Source: Bacteroidota bacterium (GTDB taxonomy: Bacteria > Bacteroidota > Bacteroidia > Chitinophagales > LD1). Taken from it: a stretch of 6,185 bases of DNA. The position numbers and the translations under genes are program-made. The DNA lies in contig CANGXE010000106.1 of the NCBI GenBank assembly GCA_947457525.1, positions 1-6,185 on the forward strand. The letters are read 5' to 3'. A model generated the notes under the pieces. It searched no databases. It was given only the letters and a program-made list of their open reading frames with translations, and was not told the origin of the DNA. Shown in pieces: positions 1-6,185 of the stretch. Positions within the stretch are counted from its first letter, which is position 1. Every line of letters begins with the position of its first letter.

Positions 1-729
1 CCACTCATTTTCTATCGCGCGGTGGAACATGCCATCGGAAGCCCCGACAATGTGTTGGTGGGTTTAGATTATAAAGTCAACTTCGCCAATCATGTGTCTA
101 TTTACGGTCAATTTGTGTTGGATGAATTTAACTTCAAAAACTTTTTTAAACGCAATGGTTGGTGGGCCAATAAATGGGCCATGCAAGCAGGTGTTAAATA
201 CATAGACATTATTCCCAACTTAGATGCTCAAGCAGAGTTTAATATGGCGCGTCCGTTTATGTACACGCACCAAGCCGGCAATAATTTTACGCACTACAAT
301 CAACCGCTAACTCACCCATTAGGTGCCAACTTCTATGAGTTTATACTGCAATTGCGCTATCAACCAATTGCTCCACTTACTTTGAATGCCAAATTAATCA
401 TCGCTCGTGTAGGTGAAGACACGCTTATCAACGGAGCATTATCTAACTATGGCGGTGATATCTTCCGCTATTCAAGAGGGCCAACTGTAACACGTGAGTT
501 TGGTAATAACATTGGGCAAGGCGCATCCGGCACTATCAGCTACTTCCAGTTCTTAACCACCTATCAACCTTGGCACAATGTATATTTCGACTTTGAATTA
601 CTCTACCGCGCCAAAACGAGCAAAAAACCGCAAGACGAAACCTCTATTGCGCTGTTGAACAATCGAAGCTCGTTCTTCATCGGCTTTGGAGCCAGGATGA
701 ATATTGGTTTTAAGCGAAATGAGTTTTAG
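1..729 (+). CDS. Outer-membrane beta-barrel protein, RemB/Wzi-like (C-terminal part, 5' end outside window)
   Basis: The frame is open from base 1 to a TAG at 727-729, giving 242 residues. The GTG at 22 is not taken as the start because the family-like sequence already runs before it (PLIFYRAVEHAIGSPDNVL, residues 1-19). Visible landmarks are GSPDN at 13-17, YGQFVLDEF at 35-43, an aromatic GWWANKWAMQAG block at 53-64, and YNQPLTHPLGANFYE at 99-113. From memory these resemble the Bacteroidota outer-membrane family that includes the gliding protein RemB and Wzi-like capsule-assembly barrels. Alternating polar and hydrophobic stretches (60-70, 112-136, 179-203, 222-236) fit transmembrane beta-strands, and the chain ends in Phe, common for barrels inserted by the BAM machinery. 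A role in surface-polysaccharide assembly or gliding is inference from family resemblance; no enzyme motif is seen. The N-terminus and signal peptide cannot be checked. It is the only plus-strand gene here and converges on the WYL gene. Confidence 0.7.
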   Translation, partial: PLIFYRAVEHAIGSPDNVLVGLDYKVNFANHVSIYGQFVLDEFNFKNFFKRNGWWANKWAMQAGVKYIDIIPNLDAQAEFNMARPFMYTHQAGNNFTHYNQPLTHPLGANFYEFILQLRYQPIAPLTLNAKLIIARVGEDTLINGALSNYGGDIFRYSRGPTVTREFGNNIGQGASGTISYFQFLTTYQPWHNVYFDFELLYRAKTSKKPQDETSIALLNNRSSFFIGFGARMNIGFKRNEF

Positions 730-739
730 ATGCTGACAT

Positions 740-772
740 AAAAAAACTCCGGCAGCAAGGCAGGAGTTTTTT
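740..772. terminator. Bidirectional intrinsic terminator between convergent genes
   Basis: Bases 741-750 (AAAAAACTCC) and 763-772 (GGAGTTTTTT) form a perfect 10-bp inverted repeat around a 12-base loop. The stem core is ACTCC/GGAGT, followed by a T6 run on the plus strand and a T7 run (from A740-746) on the minus strand. It begins 11 bases after the stop of the barrel gene and lies 25 bases beyond the stop of the opposing WYL gene, so it is well placed to end both transcripts. Confidence 0.85.
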
Positions 773-796
773 CTCAGTTAGTGTGTCAATTAAAAC

Positions 797-1165
797 CTAA
801 TCTTCGGATTCTTCCTCTTCGTCAACAGGTACCGGATTATTATCTTGGAAATCGTTTAAATTAAAATCTTGTCTGCGAGCAAACTCTTCGTTCAATACTT
901 TAATAGTGTTCAAACGGTCTAAACGAAACGATCGATATTCGTTGCGTAAACGACACCATCCGGCAATATGACGCTTTCTGTCTTTATATACCAAAGCCAT
1001 TGGCTCGATATCGCGCACGGTTATGCCTTTCTCTCTTGAGTCGTACTCAATAGTCGCCAATTTACAATTGTCAATGGCATTGGTAATGCAACTCAGCAAA
1101 TTTGGGGAATAGTGCATTTGCTTGCGAGCTGAATTCTGTTTGTTGTAATTGTAGTTTTCTCCCAT
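797..1165 (-). CDS. Stand-alone WYL-domain protein (probable ligand-sensing regulatory protein)
   Basis: This 122-residue protein is almost entirely a WYL domain (about residues 22-96). Recognisable parts are the opening helix and first strand (ITNAIDNCKLATIEYDSREKG, split around 27-47), the RDIEP motif at 51-55, LVYKDRKRHIAGWC at 58-71, and the arginine-rich RNEYRSFRLDRL at 74-85. WYL domains usually follow a winged-helix DNA-binding domain and are thought to bind nucleic acid or nucleotide-like ligands; here no helix-turn-helix precedes it. The first 20 residues are polar and Asn/Lys-rich, and the tail from 115 is strongly acidic (DEEEESED). The namesake W-Y-L is degenerate (HIAGWC region). 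Start M1 is preferred because the promoter at 1183-1213 lies just upstream; M17 (1117) is a possible alternative, and neither has a clear Shine-Dalgarno. A regulatory role is inference; the target is unknown. Confidence 0.8.
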   Translation of the reverse strand: MGENYNYNKQNSARKQMHYSPNLLSCITNAIDNCKLATIEYDSREKGITVRDIEPMALVYKDRKRHIAGWCRLRNEYRSFRLDRLNTIKVLNEEFARRQDFNLNDFQDNNPVPVDEEEESED

Positions 1166-1182
1166 GTACTTCGCTTATGATA

Positions 1183-1213
1183 CGAATGTACGTTAAAAAT
1201 CTACATTTGTCAA
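1183..1213 (-). promoter_or_regulatory. Promoter of the WYL gene
   Basis: On the minus strand TTGACA (1213-1208) is followed after 17 bases by TACATTCG (1190-1183). TTG plus TAnnTTyG is close to the Bacteroidota housekeeping consensus (TTTG near -33, TAnnTTTG near -7), with one mismatch in the downstream box. Transcription would begin near 1177, giving a leader of only about 12 bases before the ATG at 1165. The spacer is bounded by a dyad (see separate entry). Not experimentally supported. Confidence 0.55.
1185..1207. repeat. Dyad AATGTA-N11-TACATT inside the WYL promoter, possible operator
   Basis: AATGTA (1185-1190) and TACATT (1202-1207) are perfect 6-bp inverted repeats separated by 11 bases, so half-site centres are 17 bp apart. 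One arm overlaps the -7 box and the other abuts the -33 box. A dimeric regulator could use such a site, but a 6-bp dyad in AT-rich DNA can also occur by chance. Confidence 0.3.
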
Positions 1214-1233
1214 GTGTTATTTTGCATTTCACG

Positions 1234-1253
1234 AAAAATAGTTTCCTCGAAAC
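1234..1253 (-). terminator. Possible weak intrinsic terminator of the prfC-marC-valS unit
   Basis: Read on the minus strand, GTTTC-GAG-GAAAC (1253-1241) forms a 5-bp stem with a 3-base loop and is followed directly by TATTTTT (1240-1234). Position fits: about 55 bases after the valS stop and about 20 bases before the WYL promoter. The stem is short and has only two GC pairs, so it may need the neighbouring hairpin at 1275-1300 to work. Confidence 0.4.
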
Positions 1254-1300
1254 CCTTATCTAGCAATGATTCTAGAAACTAAACGCCCCCTCTTAGTTTC
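1240..1300. repeat. Cluster of nested inverted repeats downstream of valS
   Basis: GAAACTAA (1275-1282) and TTAGTTTC (1293-1300) are a perfect 8-bp inverted repeat with a 10-base, C-rich (plus strand) loop. A second AGTTTC at 1240-1245 could pair instead with GAAACT at 1275-1280, enclosing a smaller TCTAG/CTAGA pair (1259-1263 with 1272-1276). The arms are shared, so these hairpins are mutually exclusive. No T-run follows the 8-bp stem on the minus strand, so it is not a classical terminator by itself; it may protect the valS mRNA 3' end or assist termination. With the WYL promoter this accounts for most of the 142-base gap 1166-1307. Confidence 0.5.
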
Positions 1301-1307
1301 CAAAAAC

Positions 1308-3926
1308 CTATTTTAAGCGGTCTTTGATTAGCTGTATAGATTGGTTGATATTGTCTATTTTCTGCAAAGCGTCTTGCTTCTTTTTCTGTTCATTCGCCAG
1401 TACTTGAGGTGGAGCTGAATTGACAAACTTTTCATTGCTAAGTTTTTTCTCTACTGAGTTTAAAAAGCCTTGTGCATATCCCAATTCCTTTTGCAATTTC
1501 TCTAACTCAGCAGCATCGTCTGCAACCTCACCGGTAGCCACAAAAAACTTGTAGTTCTTCGCCAAAAACGATTTTAAACCAGCTTTATCTTCAGTAGAAA
1601 CCGATAAATTTTCCACTCGCGCCAGCTTCTTGATTTTAGGCAAAAAGGCTTCAAAGCTAATATCATCCGTGCCACTGTAGAACACATCCACCAATTCCGA
1701 ATTTTTCAAATTGGCTTTTGCTCGTATGTCACGAATGTTGGTGATGATGCCAAAAGCTAAATCGGCTTGTTGCAATAAAGCCATGTTAGCCGCTGTTGCT
1801 TTAGGATAAGTGGCTGTACACAAACTCTCGCCCTCCGCTCTTTCTGTCAACGATTGCCAGATTTCTTCCGTAATAAACGGCATAATCGGATGCAATAATC
1901 GCACTAATTGGTCGAAAATGGCGATGGTTTTGTTGTAAGTATACCCATCAATTGGCTGCTGATAGTCAGGTTTCACCAACTCTAAGTACCATGAGCAGAA
2001 ATCGTCCCAAATAAATTTGTATAAGGTCATCAATACCTCACTCAAACGAAAATCGCTATATGAATTTTCCAATTCCACAATCACCACTTGAAGTTTGGTT
2101 TCCATCCAATCAATAATGATTTTGTTCTCCGCATTTTCGCCTTCTTTCACTTCCCATCCTTTTACCAACCGCAAAGCATTCCAAAGTTTGTTGCTGAAAT
2201 TTCGCCCTTGTTCCACCAGCTTTTCATCGAATAAAATATCATTGCCGGCCGGTGAGCAAAGCAACATACCGAGGCGAACGCCATCTGCGCCATACTGCTC
2301 AATTAAATCAAGCGGATCGGGTGAGTTGCCAAGGCTCTTACTCATTTTGCGTCTGAGTTTATCGCGCACAATACCAGTGTAATACACATTTTTAAATGGC
2401 TTTTCTCCACGCCATTCGTAGCCCGCCATAATCATCCTCATCACCCAGAAAAACATGATTTCAGGAGCGGTAACAAGATCGTTGGTCGGATAGTAATAGT
2501 TAATGTCTTTGCCGTCAGGATTTTCAAAACCATCAAACACTGAAATTGGCCAAAGCCAAGAACTAAACCAGGTGTCTAGTACATCTTCGTCTTGTTTCAA
2601 ATTGGTTTTACCCGATGCGGCTATCGCTTCGGCTTCTGTCTTAGCCACAGCTGCTAGTTGACCGGTTTCATTATACCAAGCCGGAATACGTTGTCCCCAC
2701 CAAAGCTGGCGGCTAATGCACCAATCGCGAATGTTATCAATCCAGTTTTTGTATGAGTTCTTGTACTTGGGCGGGTAAAATTGAATTTCATCTTTCATCA
2801 CATCGTCCAACACTTGTGGATTTTTGTCGAAAAATTGTTTCATGTCCACAAACCATTGCAACGACAAACGTGGCTCCACTACTGCGTTTGTGCGCTCACT
2901 GCGACCAACTTTGTTGACAATGTCTTCTGTTTTAATCAACAATCCTTCTTCTTCCAATATCTGAATAGCCAACTTACGTGCCTTGAAACGATCTTCGCCT
3001 ACAAATAACCCTGCCGCGTCAGAAATAGTGCCGTCTTCATTGAAACAATCAATCACCGGCAAATTGAATTTCTTACCGATTTCGTAGTCATTGGCATCAT
3101 GAGCCGGTGTAATTTTCAAAGCACCGGTTCCAAATTCAATTTCTACATATTCATCGGCTATCACCTGCACTTCACGATTGATCATCGGTACCAATACCGT
3201 TTTGCCAATCAAACTTTTATAGCGCTCATCGTTGGGATTCACACAAACGGCTACGTCACCCATGATAGTTTCGGGACGTACAGTAGCCACCGGCAAAAAG
3301 TCATTAGTACCTTTAATCATGTATTTCAAGAAATACAACTGGCTTTTCACTTCTTCAAAAATCACCTCTTCGTTGCTTAGTGTAGTTTTAGCTGAAGGGT
3401 CCCAATTAATCATGCGCAGTCCGCGGTAGATTAATCCTTTTTTGTGCATGTCAATAAACACATCAATCACAGCTTCGCTCAACTTTGGCTCCATGGTGAA
3501 ACGCGTTCGTTTCCAATCGCAACTTGCGCCTAGTTTCTCGAGTTGTTTTAAAATGATGCCGCCATACTTCTCTTTCCACTCCCAGGCATAACCCAAAAAC
3601 TCATCACGGGTCAAATCGCTTTTTTTGATACCGCGCTCGCGCAACATCCCCACTACTTTCGCCTCCGTGGCAATAGACGCATGGTCCGTACCCGGCACCC
3701 AACAAGCATTTTTACCTTGCATACGCGCTCTACGCACCAAAATATCTTGAATGGTGTTATTCAACATGTGGCCCATATGTAACACACCGGTCACATTTGG
3801 TGGCGGAATAACAATCGTGTAAGGCTCGCGCTCATCCGGCTCGGAATGAAACAAATCATGTTTCATCCAATAGCCATACCATTTATCTTCTACGTCTTTG
3901 GGATTGTATGTTTTAGGAAGTTCCAT
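1308..3926 (-). CDS. valS: Valine-tRNA ligase (ValRS)
   Basis: A cytoplasmic class I aminoacyl-tRNA synthetase that activates valine with ATP, transfers it to tRNA-Val, and hydrolyses mischarged Thr-tRNA-Val. At 872 residues it is full length for bacterial ValRS. The Rossmann domain carries HMGH at 50-53 inside PPPNVTGVLHMGH and GTDHASIATEAK at 79-90. The inserted editing domain (about 190-350) shows TVRPET at 215-220 and TPAHDANDYEIG at 273-284, with D277 likely the editing-site aspartate. Then come EPRLSLQWFV at 351-360, WWGQRIPAWY at 409-418, DTWFSSWLWP at 451-460 and KMSKS at 527-531. The anticodon-binding region follows (about 580-740), and residues 805-872 form the Lys/Glu-rich coiled-coil arm typical of ValRS. 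R525 replaces the glycine I expect two residues before KMSKS. The gene lies 39 bp after marC with no obvious promoter in between, so it is probably the last gene of an operon with prfC and marC. No T-box or other tRNA-sensing leader is seen. Confidence 0.98.
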   Translation of the reverse strand: MELPKTYNPKDVEDKWYGYWMKHDLFHSEPDEREPYTIVIPPPNVTGVLHMGHMLNNTIQDILVRRARMQGKNACWVPGTDHASIATEAKVVGMLRERGIKKSDLTRDEFLGYAWEWKEKYGGIILKQLEKLGASCDWKRTRFTMEPKLSEAVIDVFIDMHKKGLIYRGLRMINWDPSAKTTLSNEEVIFEEVKSQLYFLKYMIKGTNDFLPVATVRPETIMGDVAVCVNPNDERYKSLIGKTVLVPMINREVQVIADEYVEIEFGTGALKITPAHDANDYEIGKKFNLPVIDCFNEDGTISDAAGLFVGEDRFKARKLAIQILEEEGLLIKTEDIVNKVGRSERTNAVVEPRLSLQWFVDMKQFFDKNPQVLDDVMKDEIQFYPPKYKNSYKNWIDNIRDWCISRQLWWGQRIPAWYNETGQLAAVAKTEAEAIAASGKTNLKQDEDVLDTWFSSWLWPISVFDGFENPDGKDINYYYPTNDLVTAPEIMFFWVMRMIMAGYEWRGEKPFKNVYYTGIVRDKLRRKMSKSLGNSPDPLDLIEQYGADGVRLGMLLCSPAGNDILFDEKLVEQGRNFSNKLWNALRLVKGWEVKEGENAENKIIIDWMETKLQVVIVELENSYSDFRLSEVLMTLYKFIWDDFCSWYLELVKPDYQQPIDGYTYNKTIAIFDQLVRLLHPIMPFITEEIWQSLTERAEGESLCTATYPKATAANMALLQQADLAFGIITNIRDIRAKANLKNSELVDVFYSGTDDISFEAFLPKIKKLARVENLSVSTEDKAGLKSFLAKNYKFFVATGEVADDAAELEKLQKELGYAQGFLNSVEKKLSNEKFVNSAPPQVLANEQKKKQDALQKIDNINQSIQLIKDRLK

Positions 3927-3965
3927 TGTGTGGGCTTAAAAATTTGAAAGCTGAATATATTGAAA

Positions 3966-4538
3966 TTAAAACTTAACGTAAGTGCTGAATATCTTTATAG
4001 AAATAGCTAAAAGTATCACTCCGAAAAACTTTTTGATGGCGGCTAATGCTGTATTGCCGAGTTTTCGTTCGATCCAATCGCTAGAGTGAAGCACCAAAAA
4101 AACCACTATCAAGTTGAGTAAAATAGCGATTAGAATTTCGATGTTGCTATAGACCGAAGTCAAGGATAAAATGGTGGTGAGTGTACCTGAACCGGCAATG
4201 AGCGGAAACGCCACCGGCACATAAGTACCTGCGCGACCTTCTTCGGGGTTAGTGCGAAAAAGATTAATACCCAGCACCATTTCTAAGGCTAGAATGAATA
4301 AAACAATAGAACCCGCCAAGGCAAATGAACGAACATCCACTCCCAAAAAATTGAGAAAGCTTTCGCCAATAAATAAAAAAGCAATCATCAAAGCTCCACT
4401 AGAGACTGTAGCCACCCAAGCTTTGAAATTATGCACTCGCTTTTTTACACCAATAATCACCGGCAAACTGCCAATGATATCAATCACCGCAAAGAGCGTG
4501 AACGAAATGGTTAATATGGATTTAAATTCTAATGTCAT
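3966..4538 (-). CDS. MarC/UPF0056-family integral membrane protein
   Basis: A 190-residue hydrophobic protein with six likely membrane segments (about 8-30, 42-65, 72-92, 105-128, 134-151 and 165-186). Family features are ending segment 1 with a D20-IIGSLPV motif, FALAGSIVLFILALEMVLG at 72-90, and VPVAFPLIAGSGTLTT at 107-122, a re-entrant-looking Pro/Gly-rich stretch. It closely fits the MarC (UPF0056) family of inner-membrane proteins. The name derives from an early link to multiple antibiotic resistance in E. coli that later work did not support; the substrate, if it is a transporter, is unknown. Length is close to the usual 190-220. The ATG sits 3 bases after the prfC stop (TAA-CCC-ATG), with no Shine-Dalgarno, which suggests translational coupling to prfC. 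Nothing in the sequence ties it to translation; co-transcription with prfC and valS is inferred from spacing. Confidence 0.9.
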   Translation of the reverse strand: MTLEFKSILTISFTLFAVIDIIGSLPVIIGVKKRVHNFKAWVATVSSGALMIAFLFIGESFLNFLGVDVRSFALAGSIVLFILALEMVLGINLFRTNPEEGRAGTYVPVAFPLIAGSGTLTTILSLTSVYSNIEILIAILLNLIVVFLVLHSSDWIERKLGNTALAAIKKFFGVILLAISIKIFSTYVKF

Positions 4539-4541
4539 GGG

Positions 4542-6146
4542 TTAATAATCAGACAAGCTTTCTGTCTTAAATTCACTGTTGAAATGAAACTGAATGGCCG
4601 GATTGTTTTCGCGTTCCATTTTCAAGAACCAATCAGATGGTGCTAAGTAAACCAAGTTACCATCTTTATCTTGTACAATGGAAGTTGACTTAAAACGAAC
4701 AAATTCGTCTAACTTGTTTTGGTCATCGGAAGTCAACCAACAGGCCCGTGTCATACTGATGGGTTGAAAACGGCAAGATGCTCCGTATTCGTGCAATAAA
4801 CGATACTGAATAACTTCGAACTGGAGCTCTCCCACAGTGCCCACAAACTTACGGTTACCGGGTTGTTGGGTAAACAACTGAGCCACGCCTTCGTCTGTCA
4901 ACTGTGAAATCCCTTTCTCCAATTGTTTGCTCTTCATCGGGTCGGTGTTCACCAACTCTTTGAAAATCTCCGGTGAGAAACTCGGAATGCCTTTGATGCG
5001 GAAATCTTCTCCTTCGGTGAGTACATCGCCAATCTTAAAATTGCCGGTGTCATAAAGACCTACCACATCGCCCGGATAGGCTTCTTCCACTATATTCTTC
5101 GACTGCGCCATAAACGTCACCGGAGTGCTAAAACGAAAGTCTTTATTCAACCGAACGTGATGATACATGGTGTGGCGTTGAAACAATCCGCTCACAACGC
5201 GTAAGAAAGCAATACGATCACGGTGCTTAGGGTCAAGGTTAGCATGGATTTTAAAAATAAAACCAGTCATCTTTTTTTCGCTCGGCTCTACAAAGCGAGT
5301 GTCTGTTTCGCGACCACGCGGCTCGGGAGCAATGTCAATAAACGTATCCAACAATTCTTGCACTCCGAAGTTATTAACTGCAGAACCAAAAAACACCGGA
5401 GCCAAATTTCCTTTCAAATATTCTTCCACATCAAACGGATCATACACCGCTTCAACCATCTCTACATCATTGCGCAAATTGTCTGCATCGCGCTCGCCTA
5501 CTTGTGCGTTGAGTGCCGGGTCGCTAAGGTCAGTGATGGCCATTACTTCGTCCGACACTTTTGTAGTGCTGGGTTTAAACAAATTCAAGCTTTGCTTATG
5601 CAAATTATAAACTCCTTTAAACAAACTACCTCGGTTAATCGGAAAAGACAAGGGGCGCACTCTGATTTTTAACTCCTTTTCAATCTCATCGAGCAAGTCG
5701 AACGCATCTCGGCCTTCGCGGTCCATTTTATTGATGAACACAATCACAGGCGTTTTGCGCATGGCGCACACTTCCATCAATCTGCGCGTTTGCGCCTCCA
5801 CTCCTTTTACGCTGTCCACTACCATAATTACCGAATCTACAGCCGTCAACGTACGGTAAGTGTCCTCCGCAAAGTCTTTGTGACCGGGCGTGTCGAGAAT
5901 GTTAATGAGCTTATCACGATATTCGAAAGTCATGACGGAAGTAGCCACAGAGATACCTCTCTGCTTCTCTATCTCCATAAAGTCGCTCGTGGCGGTCTTT
6001 TTGATTTTGTTGCTCTTCACTGCTCCCGCCACTTGGATAGCTCCCCCAAAAAGCAACAGTTTCTCGGTCAAAGTGGTTTTTCCGGCATCCGGGTGACTGA
6101 TAATGCCGAAGGTTCTTCGTTTGTTGATTTCAATAGCGGTAGACAT
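4542..6146 (-). CDS. prfC: Peptide chain release factor 3 (RF3), translational GTPase
   Basis: RF3 is a GTPase that removes RF1 or RF2 from the ribosome after peptide release, and in some bacteria it takes part in quality control after miscoding. The 534 residues match the usual length (about 525-535). The G domain has the P-loop HPDAGKTT at 18-25 (RF3 has Pro where EF-G has Val), switch I with QRGISVATSVM at 62-72, DTPGH at 85-89, NKMD at 139-142 and the G5-like FFGSAVNNFG at 252-261. A beta-barrel domain follows from about 295 (GFIFKIHANLDPKHRDR at 295-311) and the RF3-specific C-terminal domain from about 390, including GNRKFVGTVGELQFEV at 430-445. EF-G domain IV is absent, which separates RF3 from EF-G. 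The ATG at 6146 is chosen because the GTPase fold begins right after it. It is the first visible gene of the prfC-marC-valS cluster. A TATTTTCG box at 6160-6153 may be its -7 element. Confidence 0.97.
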   Translation of the reverse strand: MSTAIEINKRRTFGIISHPDAGKTTLTEKLLLFGGAIQVAGAVKSNKIKKTATSDFMEIEKQRGISVATSVMTFEYRDKLINILDTPGHKDFAEDTYRTLTAVDSVIMVVDSVKGVEAQTRRLMEVCAMRKTPVIVFINKMDREGRDAFDLLDEIEKELKIRVRPLSFPINRGSLFKGVYNLHKQSLNLFKPSTTKVSDEVMAITDLSDPALNAQVGERDADNLRNDVEMVEAVYDPFDVEEYLKGNLAPVFFGSAVNNFGVQELLDTFIDIAPEPRGRETDTRFVEPSEKKMTGFIFKIHANLDPKHRDRIAFLRVVSGLFQRHTMYHHVRLNKDFRFSTPVTFMAQSKNIVEEAYPGDVVGLYDTGNFKIGDVLTEGEDFRIKGIPSFSPEIFKELVNTDPMKSKQLEKGISQLTDEGVAQLFTQQPGNRKFVGTVGELQFEVIQYRLLHEYGASCRFQPISMTRACWLTSDDQNKLDEFVRFKSTSIVQDKDGNLVYLAPSDWFLKMERENNPAIQFHFNSEFKTESLSDY

Positions 6147-6152
6147 AGCGCG

Positions 6153-6160
6153 CGAAAATA
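6153..6160 (-). promoter_or_regulatory. Possible -7 promoter element of prfC
   Basis: TATTTTCG on the minus strand fits the Bacteroidota TAnnTTTG box with one mismatch, the same T-to-C change as in the WYL promoter. It ends only 6 bases before the ATG, so it would give an almost leaderless mRNA. No TTTG at the right distance is visible: the nearest, at 6172-6175, is only 11 bases upstream, and the correct spacing falls at the window edge. Weak evidence. Confidence 0.25.
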
Positions 6161-6185
6161 GAAAAGATGGACAAAGAAGCTAGTA

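Noticed and set aside
22..24. GTG as the start of the left-edge barrel gene
   Set aside because: The frame is open to base 1 and residues before it (PLIFYRA) continue the family-like pattern, so the gene is cut by the window edge.
797..1165. WYL protein as part of a phage-defence system
   Set aside because: No defence effector, CRISPR, restriction or BREX-type gene is nearby; neighbours are translation genes and an outer-membrane protein.
2095..3429. Several plus-strand open frames opposite valS
   Set aside because: All overlap conserved ValRS coding sequence, have low-complexity Ser/Phe/His-rich translations and no start context.
3927..3965. Promoter or terminator between marC and valS
   Set aside because: The 39-base gap is AT-rich but shows no TAnnTTTG with a correctly spaced TTTG and no convincing stem-loop.
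5223..5672. Plus-strand open frame of 149 codons opposite prfC
   Set aside because: It lies wholly antisense to a strongly conserved gene, has no recognisable domain, and its Cys/His/Phe-rich composition is what reverse translation of prfC would give.
5790..6161. Plus-strand open frame of 123 codons opposite the prfC G domain
   Set aside because: Antisense shadow of the conserved GTPase motifs, with no family resemblance.

Overview
The window looks like ordinary chromosome from a member of the Bacteroidota, probably an uncultured or environmental lineage; I cannot fix the genus. Three things point there. The outer-membrane protein at the left edge resembles the RemB/Wzi-like barrel family of that phylum. 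The valine-tRNA ligase has Bacteroidota-style sequence around its active-site motifs. Two gene starts are preceded by elements close to the Bacteroidota -7 box TAnnTTTG, with little Shine-Dalgarno sequence. All of this is recognition from memory, not a database search.

Layout. At the left edge (1-729, + strand) is the C-terminal 242 residues of an outer-membrane beta-barrel protein whose start lies outside the window. It converges on the minus-strand genes, and a perfect 10-bp stem flanked by A and T tracts (740-772) sits between the two stop codons as a probable bidirectional terminator. Next on the minus strand is a 122-residue protein that is essentially a lone WYL domain (797-1165), with its own well-formed promoter (1183-1213). 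A structured 142-bp spacer (1166-1307) with several AGTTTC/GAAACT inverted repeats separates it from valS.

From 6146 down to 1308 is a compact minus-strand cluster, prfC (peptide release factor 3), marC (MarC-family inner-membrane protein) and valS (valine-tRNA ligase), with gaps of only 3 and 39 bp, so probably one operon. Two of its genes serve translation: ValRS charges tRNA-Val, and RF3 recycles release factors after termination. The MarC protein is a membrane passenger of unknown physiological role.

I see no mobile element, CRISPR array, tRNA or rRNA, and no clear undescribed system. All non-partial genes look intact. The points most worth a second look are the WYL-only protein with a dyad in its promoter, the inverted-repeat cluster downstream of valS, and an arginine just before the KMSKS motif of ValRS where I expect glycine.
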